Shown in pieces: positions 57,917 to 64,000 of a DNA stretch of 64,000 bases. Under the pieces are notes generated by a model that was not told the DNA's origin, ran no database searches, and saw only the letters and a program-made list of their open reading frames with translations. The translations under genes and the position numbers were made by a program. Each line of letters begins with the position of its first letter. Position 1 is the first letter of the stretch. Source of the DNA: Solilutibacter tolerans (GTDB lineage: Bacteria > Pseudomonadota > Gammaproteobacteria > Xanthomonadales > Xanthomonadaceae); contig NZ_FTLW01000003.1 in NCBI RefSeq assembly GCF_900155935.1, forward strand, positions 310,001-374,000, read 5' to 3'.

Positions 57917-60112
57917 TCAGAGCCGCTCCACACCATGCACCACCGCAAGGCGGCGGACACGGCGAATCACTTCGTCCAGATGCCCGGTGTCGTGCACTTC
58001 GATGCCAAAACGAATCACAGACACGCTGCCATCGCGCTCCAGATAGTCGACGCTGTCGATGTTGGATTCGGCCTGCGCGATCGCCGCAGCGACTTGGGCC
58101 AAGACGCCGGGCCGGTTGTCGACCTCCACCCTCAAGCTGGTGGCGTAGTCGCCGGACACGTCCGAATCCCAGCCTACATCGACCCAACGTTCGGGCGCGC
58201 GGCGGTAGTCGGCCAGGTTCGGGCAGTTCATGCGGTGCACAACCACACCCTTGCCCGTGGTGTGGAAGCCCATGATGTCGTCGCCCGGGATCGGCTGGCA
58301 GCACTGCGCAAAACTGATCACGCCACGCTCGGCGCCGGTGATCAGGATGCGGTCCTTGCCCAGCGCGGCGAGCGCTTCGTGCGGCTGTCCGCGCATCGCG
58401 GACGCCTCGCCCTCATCACCACCGGCCAACGCCTGTGCCACCAGGAGCGGCATGCGATTGCCCAGCGCAATATCGGCCAGCAAGGCTTCAAGGCGCGGGT
58501 AACGTTGTTCGGCCAGGTATTTGTCGAGGCGACCCTTGGGCAGTTTTTCGATGCTGGCTTCGTGCGCCTCCAAGGCGGACTCGAGCATGCGCAGGCCGAG
58601 CTGCACGGCATCCTCGTGACCGATTTGCTTGAGCTGCTGGCGAATCGCCGTGCGCGCCTTGCCCGACACGACAAACTCCAGCCATTGCGGCTTCGGGCTG
58701 GAGGTCTTCGCAGTGACGATCTCAACCGTCTGCCCGCTCGCCAACTTGCTGCGCAGCGGCACCAACTTGCCATCGACGCGCGCGGTGACCGCGTGATTGC
58801 CCACATCGGTATGCACCGCGTAGGCAAAATCGAGCGCGGTCGCATTGCGCGGCAGCGACAGGATGCGGCCCTTCGGGGTGAACAGGTAGACCTCGTCCGG
58901 GTAGAGATCGACCTTGACGTTCTCAAGAAATTCCATCGACGAGCCGGTGCCGCCGTGGCTATCCATCAAGTCCGCCAGCCAGCTGCTGGCACGACTGAGC
59001 GGGCTGTTGCCACCTGCGCCACCCTGCTTGTAGCTCCAGTGCGCCGCGATCCCGCGCTCGGCGATCAAGTCCATTTCCTCGGTACGGATTTGTACCTCGA
59101 TCGGCGCGCCGTACGGGCCAAACAAGACCGTGTGCAGTGATTGGTATCCATTGGCCTTGGGGATGGCGATGAAGTCGCGGAAGCGCCCATCCAGCGGCTT
59201 GTACGCCGAATGCACGATACCAAGGGCGTGGTAACAATCCGCCACCGTTTCCACGATCACGCGGAAGCCGAACACATCCAGCACCTGCTCCAGCGATTTG
59301 TGTTCTTCCAGCATCTTGCGATAGATGCTCCAGGGCGACTTCACCCGCCCAATCAATCGATGTTTCAAGCCCTCTTTGGCAAGCTGCTGGGCCAAGCGCG
59401 CTTCGATCCCGATCATCGCCTCGCGGCGAACCAGCGGCTGCTCGCGAATGCGTTTGTCAAGCGCTGCATAACGCCACGGATGCAGTGCGGCAAAAGCCAA
59501 ATCTTGCAGCTCCGCCTTGACCAGGTTCATGCCGAGGCGCTGCGCGATGGGCGCGTAGATCTCCAGCGTCTCACGCGCGATGCGTCGACGTGACTCCGCG
59601 CTTTGCGCGCCTAGCGTGCGCATGTTGTGCAGGCGATCCGCCAGCTTGATCAGAATGACCCGCAGGTCACGCGACATCGCCAAAAGCATCTTGCGGAAAG
59701 ATTCCGCCGCTGCCTCCTGACGATCACGAAACTTCAGCTTGTCCAGCTTGGTGACGCCCTCGACCAAGTCGGCCACCGTCTGCCCGAAATCGGCAGCGAT
59801 CTCTTCGGCGGTGAGCGGCGTGTCCTCAACGGTGTCATGCAGGATCGCCGCGGCCAGCGTCTTGAAATCCATGCCTTGTTCGGCCAACACCTGCGCGACC
59901 GCGACCGGGTGGGTGATGTAGGGCTCGCCGGATTTGCGCATCTGGCCCGCATGCGCGGCCGCGCCCACCTGCCACGCATGAATCAGCTGGGCCAGCTCTT
60001 CCTGAGTCAGATAGCTCGCCGCTGCCAGCAAGGCATCGACATAATCGGGCAGCGGCGCGTTAGTCGGCGCGCCGAGGCCATGACCGGCAAGGGCGGGGTC
60101 TGAAGCAGGCAT
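57917..60112 (-). CDS. spoT: Bifunctional (p)ppGpp synthetase/hydrolase SpoT
   Basis: 731 residues. The order is an HD hydrolase domain with H92-D93 in ILHDTVEDT intact (so it can degrade ppGpp), a synthetase domain with FRDFIAIPKANGYQSLHTVLFG, a TGS domain (DLYPDEVYLFTPKGRILSLPRNA) and a C-terminal ACT domain (RVEVDNRPGVLAQVAAAIAQAESNI). The HD motif separates it from RelA, where HD is degenerate. It lies between ridA and rpoZ on the minus strand, the usual gammaproteobacterial order. Confidence 0.95.
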   Translation of the reverse strand: MPASDPALAGHGLGAPTNAPLPDYVDALLAAASYLTQEELAQLIHAWQVGAAAHAGQMRKSGEPYITHPVAVAQVLAEQGMDFKTLAAAILHDTVEDTPLTAEEIAADFGQTVADLVEGVTKLDKLKFRDRQEAAAESFRKMLLAMSRDLRVILIKLADRLHNMRTLGAQSAESRRRIARETLEIYAPIAQRLGMNLVKAELQDLAFAALHPWRYAALDKRIREQPLVRREAMIGIEARLAQQLAKEGLKHRLIGRVKSPWSIYRKMLEEHKSLEQVLDVFGFRVIVETVADCYHALGIVHSAYKPLDGRFRDFIAIPKANGYQSLHTVLFGPYGAPIEVQIRTEEMDLIAERGIAAHWSYKQGGAGGNSPLSRASSWLADLMDSHGGTGSSMEFLENVKVDLYPDEVYLFTPKGRILSLPRNATALDFAYAVHTDVGNHAVTARVDGKLVPLRSKLASGQTVEIVTAKTSSPKPQWLEFVVSGKARTAIRQQLKQIGHEDAVQLGLRMLESALEAHEASIEKLPKGRLDKYLAEQRYPRLEALLADIALGNRMPLLVAQALAGGDEGEASAMRGQPHEALAALGKDRILITGAERGVISFAQCCQPIPGDDIMGFHTTGKGVVVHRMNCPNLADYRRAPERWVDVGWDSDVSGDYATSLRVEVDNRPGVLAQVAAAIAQAESNIDSVDYLERDGSVSVIRFGIEVHDTGHLDEVIRRVRRLAVVHGVERL

Positions 60113-60175
60113 GGGTTGAGCCTAAGCGCTGGCGCGCGTACTGGGAAGAGGGCGAAGGCGCTCACCGGGCAAACA

Positions 60176-60199
60176 AAAACCCCGCCGAGGCGGGGTTTT
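60176..60199. terminator. Terminator downstream of rpoZ
   Basis: A 10-bp stem AAAACCCCGC / GCGGGGTTTT with a 4-base loop, 25 bases past the rpoZ stop. The minus strand carries a T-run, so most rpoZ transcripts should end before spoT. Confidence 0.85.
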
Positions 60200-60223
60200 G
60201 AGTGGGTCGATGTCGACTCAGGA

Positions 60224-60523
60224 TCAGTCGTCGCCCTTCATGTCGTCGTCGGCGGCGACCATTTCGGCGGCAGCCCACTCCAGCGCCTCGCGCTCCTTGC
60301 GTTCCTTCTCGGCCTTTTCGACGGCATCGATATAGGGCTCGTCGATGACGCGACCGGCGATTTCGCGCAGGGCCAGCACGGTCGGCTTGTCGTCGTGCTC
60401 GCTGTTGTCGAGACGCGGCTCGACACCCTTGGCCAGCTGGCGAGCACGCTTGGCGGCCATCATGACCAGTTCGAAGCGGTTATCGACCACTTCCAGGCAA
60501 TCTTGTACGGTGATGCGAGCCAT
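60224..60523 (-). CDS. rpoZ: RNA polymerase omega subunit
   Basis: 99 residues. [30 protein letters not shown] opens the protein and is diagnostic. Omega aids beta' folding and forms part of the ppGpp site on RNA polymerase, in keeping with its neighbour spoT. The tail is rich in Glu/Asp ([15 protein letters not shown]...DDDMKGDD). The start at 60523 is fixed by the conserved N-terminus. Confidence 0.95.
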   Translation of the reverse strand: MARITVQDCLEVVDNRFELVMMAAKRARQLAKGVEPRLDNSEHDDKPTVLALREIAGRVIDEPYIDAVEKAEKERKEREALEWAAAEMVAADDDMKGDD

Positions 60524-60628
60524 GTATCTGTCTCCACGGCCAAAGCCGCGCGGGGTGAATTCGGAACCGGACATGATACGAGCCCGAGCCTGAAAAAGCA
60601 AGCGCACAAGCACCATTTTCCTTTGTGC

Positions 60629-61276
60629 TCAGGGACTTGCGTCGCCCTTGGCGGCCTCGTCCGTCAACAAGGTAGTCAGCAGCTTGGAATACCTGGCCAC
60701 TTGGCGGTCACGACGCAGGCGGCTGGCGGTAAAAATCGCGCACATCTCATCCACCGCCTCATCGAAATCATCATTGACGATCAGGTAGTCGTATTCGCCG
60801 AAGTGGCTCATTTCGTCCCGCGCAGCACCCAAGCGCCGGGCAATCGTTTCCTCACTATCCTGCGCGCGCTTGTGCATGCGCTCATCCAGTGCGCCGCGCG
60901 AGGGCGGCAGGATGAAGATGCTGATCGCATCGCGCACCTGCTCGCGCACCTGGCGGGCACCCTGCCAGTCGATCTCAAGCAACACGTCGCGTCCGGCGGC
61001 CAGCATCGGCTCCACCGATTGGCGGGCGGTGCCCTTCCAGTCGCCGTGGACCAGCGCGTGCTCGAAGAAATCCCCCGCGGCGATCATCCGCTGGAACTCC
61101 GCCTCATCGACAAAATGGTAGTGCTCGGCATGGCGCTCGCCCGGCCGCGGGCTTCGCGAGGTGAACGAGATCGACAGACTGATCTTCGGGTCCTGCGCCA
61201 GCACCTGGTTGACGATGCTGGACTTGCCGGCGCCCGAGGGGGCGGAAACGATGTAGAGGGTGCCGCGCATGGGCAT
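60629..61276 (-). CDS. gmk: Guanylate kinase
   Basis: 215 residues. The P-loop SAPSGAGKSS follows the N-terminus (GTLYIV), with the GMP-binding SFTSRSPRPGERHAEHYHFVDEAEF, EIDWQGARQVR and the lid. It phosphorylates GMP to GDP. Two starts, 61276 and 61270, are two codons apart; the first is used here but neither has a strong Shine-Dalgarno. Confidence 0.95.
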   Translation of the reverse strand: MPMRGTLYIVSAPSGAGKSSIVNQVLAQDPKISLSISFTSRSPRPGERHAEHYHFVDEAEFQRMIAAGDFFEHALVHGDWKGTARQSVEPMLAAGRDVLLEIDWQGARQVREQVRDAISIFILPPSRGALDERMHKRAQDSEETIARRLGAARDEMSHFGEYDYLIVNDDFDEAVDEMCAIFTASRLRRDRQVARYSKLLTTLLTDEAAKGDASP

Positions 61277-61434
61277 TCCAAGGCTTCTAAAGGAGGGATG
61301 CTAAACGAATCCGCTCGCAGGCCCTACCCGGGCAAAAGACCCCGCAGACCACATCGGGCGCAAACCATTGATTCACAAGACGCCGGCGGCGGTAGCCACG
61401 CTGCGCCCAGCTTAAATCCACCCGAGCATCCCGC

Positions 61435-62787
61435 TTATTCCCCGCTCCCCGCCCACCGCGCGAAGAAGGCCGACAGATCACGCCCGCTGCTGCGCTCCAT
61501 CGCGGCGCGCAGGTCGGATGTCACCACCGACTGCCCCTGGTTTGCCTGCGTATACGCGCGAATCCCGCCCCAGAATGCCTCCTCGCCCAGCTCCTCGCGC
61601 AGCTGGGCGATGGCATAGGCCCCTTTGACATAGACCACCGCACGATCATCGGCCGTCGGCGCGACCCATCGCGCATAAACCAGCGGCCGGTCCTTGCCCT
61701 CCGCACGCAGGCGCTCCACCCGCTGCTTCCAACCCGCCACGCGCTCCCGATATACCGCATCGCCATGTCGATGCTGCAGATAGGCCGCCGTCATGAACGT
61801 GACCAGCCCTTCGTTGAGCCAGAAATGGCCCCAGTCGAGACAGGTAACGCCAACACCCCACCATTGGTGCGCCACTTCATGCGCTATCAAGCCCACATCA
61901 TGGCTGCCATCCAGCACACCTTGGCCATAGGCCTCGGACAGCACGGCCAGGCCCGCCATTTCTTGCCCGATGGTCTTGGCCACCAAGGCCTGGCTGTAGC
62001 GGCCGCGATAGGGAATGCCCGTCTTCTCACCGAAAAACCGCAGCATGTCGGGGGTTTCGGCAAACACACGGCGCAACTGCCGCTCATCCAGCGCCCCGGA
62101 GAGATAGCGCAGGCTCAACCCGCCATCATGCAGCGCCACTTCGCGATACCGCCCGGCGGCGAACCCGTACGTGAAGCTCGGCACGGACTCACGCAGACGC
62201 CAATGATGAAGGCGGCGACCATCGCGCTGCTTGCGTGCTGAGATCTCGCTGCCATTGCCGATCATTCGCGCATCAATGGGCAGCAGCACGCGCAAGTCGA
62301 GCGAGGCGCGTTCGTCCGGCGCATCAATGCACGGCATCCACTGGCTGGTGGAGAAGATGGTGTAGATCTCTCCACGCTGCGGATGGAACTCCATCCCGAA
62401 TTTCGGCGCGCCGTGGTAATCCACCTCGATGCGCAGCCGTTTCCCGCGCGGGTGCTTTCGCGCAAGCGTTACTTGCAAGCGTCTGTCGGCGACTTCAAAC
62501 GGCAAGGACTGTCCGTCGGCACGCACGGCATCGATCGTCAATGCACCCACATCAAAATCCAGGCGAGTCGCCCCGGCAGCGACCAGATCCAACTGGATCA
62601 CTACCTGGCCGCGCAAGGTGCCGGCGTCCACATCAGGATCGAGATGGACGCTGTAATGCTGCACATCAAAGGAGCGAAGCGGCGCAACATCGCCCTGCGG
62701 GCTCTTCTCCTTGGCAGGCGTCGCCCAAACGCCGATCGGCATCAAGCCGAGGCAGGCAAGGATCATCAACATGGCCCGGATGCGCAT
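61435..62787 (-). CDS. Exported M1-like zinc aminopeptidase, possibly non-canonical
   Basis: 450 residues from the start at 62787, which gives a signal peptide (MRIRAMLMILACLGLMPIGVWA). An M1-type beta-domain (about 38-210) precedes the catalytic part with zinc site HEVAHQWWG (303-311) and FWLNEG (E326). The usual GxMEN exopeptidase motif seems replaced by GQEMAG (274-279). The protein ends soon after the catalytic domain, without the large C-terminal helical domain of PepN. A start at 62835 (MRHRFG...) is also possible. Confidence 0.82.
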   Translation of the reverse strand: MRIRAMLMILACLGLMPIGVWATPAKEKSPQGDVAPLRSFDVQHYSVHLDPDVDAGTLRGQVVIQLDLVAAGATRLDFDVGALTIDAVRADGQSLPFEVADRRLQVTLARKHPRGKRLRIEVDYHGAPKFGMEFHPQRGEIYTIFSTSQWMPCIDAPDERASLDLRVLLPIDARMIGNGSEISARKQRDGRRLHHWRLRESVPSFTYGFAAGRYREVALHDGGLSLRYLSGALDERQLRRVFAETPDMLRFFGEKTGIPYRGRYSQALVAKTIGQEMAGLAVLSEAYGQGVLDGSHDVGLIAHEVAHQWWGVGVTCLDWGHFWLNEGLVTFMTAAYLQHRHGDAVYRERVAGWKQRVERLRAEGKDRPLVYARWVAPTADDRAVVYVKGAYAIAQLREELGEEAFWGGIRAYTQANQGQSVVTSDLRAAMERSSGRDLSAFFARWAGSGE

Positions 62788-62864
62788 CGACCAAGTATGC
62801 CGTGCGGAAGTGTTCCGTCCGAATCGATGTCGCATGAAACCTCGCTTTGCCGGCACCCGGGGCG

Positions 62865-63728
62865 TTACTCGATGTTCTGAACCTGCTCGCGGATCTGGTC
62901 GATCAGCACCTTCAACTCCACCGCCGCATTGCTGGTGCGTGCATCGACCGACTTGGAGCCGAGCGTGTTCGCCTCACGATTGAATTCCTGCAAAAGAAAG
63001 TCCATGCGGCGGCCCACCGGCTCGCGCTGCTTCAACACACGACGGGCTTCAGCGACGTGGCTGTTCAGGCGGTCGAGCTCCTCATCCACATCGAGCTTCT
63101 GCAACCACAGCACCAGCTCTTGTTCGAGGCGTCCCGCATCCAAATTGCCGGCCACTTCACTCATGCGCGCGGTGAGCTTGGCGCGCTGGCCTTCGCGGAT
63201 CGTGGGCACCAGCGTACGTACTTCATCGGCAATCTTCGCCACGCCATCTACGCGCTCGCTGATCGCTTCGCTCAACTTGCTGCCTTCTCGCTCGCGGGCG
63301 GCGATGAAATCGTCCAAGGCGACATCCAACAAGGCCAGGGCTTGCGCCTGAAAAGCATCGGTGTCGATGTCGCGTGCCTGCAACACACCGGGCAATTGCA
63401 GCAATGTGCCAAGGTCAACGCGCAACGCCGGCAAGGCCGCGTCCAAATCCTGCGCGATGGCCGACAGTCGCTCGACATAACCGGTGTTGAGCTGCAGGGC
63501 ATCACCGCCTTGCTGGCCGGACAGGCGCATCAACACCTCGATCTTGCCGCGAGAGGCGCGCGCTGCGATGCGTTCGCGAAATTGCGGCTCCAGTGCGCGC
63601 AGTTCCTCCGGCAGACGGAAACCGATCTCCAGGAAACGATGGTTCACCGCGCGCAATTCGCAGGTCAAACGCCCCGCCTCGGTCTGGCCTTCGGCGCTGG
63701 CGAAGGCGGTCATGCTGCGGATGGACAT
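62865..63728 (-). CDS. YicC-family endoribonuclease
   Basis: 287 residues. The N-terminal SIRSMTAFA and ELRAVNHRFLEI...RLPEELRALEP and the C-terminal GRRMDFLLQEFNREANTLGSK are the YicC_N and DUF1732 signatures. YicC has been linked to RNA turnover and shown in E. coli to be an endoribonuclease. The start at 63728 is fixed by the conserved beginning; the frame stays open upstream into rph. It is divergent from rph, a conserved arrangement. Confidence 0.93.
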   Translation of the reverse strand: MSIRSMTAFASAEGQTEAGRLTCELRAVNHRFLEIGFRLPEELRALEPQFRERIAARASRGKIEVLMRLSGQQGGDALQLNTGYVERLSAIAQDLDAALPALRVDLGTLLQLPGVLQARDIDTDAFQAQALALLDVALDDFIAAREREGSKLSEAISERVDGVAKIADEVRTLVPTIREGQRAKLTARMSEVAGNLDAGRLEQELVLWLQKLDVDEELDRLNSHVAEARRVLKQREPVGRRMDFLLQEFNREANTLGSKSVDARTSNAAVELKVLIDQIREQVQNIE

Positions 63729-63792
63729 ACGGTCACCAAGGCTTGGGGAATGGTGAATGGTAAACTCGCCCGCCGTTTTCCGAGGAATCGCG

Positions 63793-64000
63793 ATGGAGCG
63801 TCCCAGCGGCCGCCAACCGGACCAAATGCGTGAAGTGAGCTTCGTGCGCGGCTTCACCCGCCACGCGGAAGGCTCCGTCCTGGTGTCGTTTGGCGATACC
63901 CGCGTCCTGTGCACCGCCAGCATCGAGAACAAGGTGCCCGGCTTTCTGCGTGGCAAAGGCGAAGGTTGGGTGACGGCGGAATACGGCATGTTGCCGCGCT
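63793..64000 (+). CDS. rph: Ribonuclease PH (partial, 5' end)
   Basis: The first 69 residues ([32 protein letters not shown]...) match the start of RNase PH, including [19 protein letters not shown] and [12 protein letters not shown]. The enzyme trims tRNA 3' ends phosphorolytically. A GAGG site lies about 8 bases upstream of the ATG. The gene runs off the end of the window. Confidence 0.95.
   Translation, partial: MERPSGRQPDQMREVSFVRGFTRHAEGSVLVSFGDTRVLCTASIENKVPGFLRGKGEGWVTAEYGMLPR

Noticed and set aside
57110-59140. Long plus-strand open frame opposite recG, ridA and spoT
   Set aside because: It crosses three well-supported minus-strand genes and has no recognisable domain.

Overview
The window is about 64 kb of GC-rich, gene-dense chromosome. 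Gene content and order point to a gammaproteobacterium of the Xanthomonadales/Lysobacterales (Xanthomonas/Lysobacter-like). The diagnostic blocks are gap-pgk-pyk-class I fba on one strand, pilMNOPQ divergent from mrcA, spoT-rpoZ-gmk next to yicC/rph, recG-ridA, and a MoxR-DUF58-vWA (Bat) operon. This is a lineage-level inference from synteny; there is no rRNA gene to confirm it. I see no insertion sequence, prophage, integrase, CRISPR array or tRNA gene. No gene-free stretch exceeds about 265 bases.

Layout. 1-2.2 kb: the last codons of a probable thiS, then ydcH (DUF465), thiG and trmB. 2.2-7.5 kb: an SLC13-type permease, a Rieske ferredoxin, a small membrane protein, an FAH-family enzyme, mscL and an exported M28 peptidase. 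7.5-12.5 kb (minus): a TrmH-family RNA methylase with an RND efflux permease and its lipoprotein adaptor. 12.7-22.9 kb (minus): a glycolytic block read gap, DUF2339, DUF3999, truncated haemoglobin, pgk, pyk, TonB-C-like protein, fba. 23.0-28.5 kb: an S1/P1 nuclease, then a persulfide-detoxification module (exported DUF442 protein divergent from a BigR-like repressor, a persulfide dioxygenase and two half-size YeeE/YedE transporters), then an acetyl-CoA hydrolase/transferase-family protein. 28.5-36.7 kb (minus): M56 peptidase with BlaI-like repressor, a Kef-type antiporter, transketolase, a secreted hypothetical and a DctA-type symporter. 36.8-43.7 kb (minus): the MoxR/Bat operon. 43.9-48.8 kb (minus): pilMNOPQ, with mrcA divergent to 51.5 kb. 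51.6-57.9 kb: a hypothetical, gltA, rpmE type B, a nucleoside hydrolase with a small HhH protein, recG and ridA. 57.9-64 kb: spoT, rpoZ, gmk, an M1-like peptidase, yicC and the start of rph.

Two regulatory regions can be read directly. Between the DUF442 gene and bigR, two near-consensus divergent sigma-70 promoters overlap on one AT-rich palindrome, so one repressor could control both directions. In front of blaI, a TTGACA-17-TAATTT promoter carries two TTAC-N4-GTAA dyads 25 bp apart, as expected for BlaI/MecI-type autoregulation.

Other unusual features are a 25-glutamine tract encoded by a hexanucleotide repeat in a fused BatB-BatC protein whose metal-binding MIDAS motif is degenerate, an M56 peptidase ending in an alanine-rich rod and proline-rich segment, DUF2339/DUF3999 genes inserted between gap and pgk, and a ydcH gene lying between thiS and thiG.
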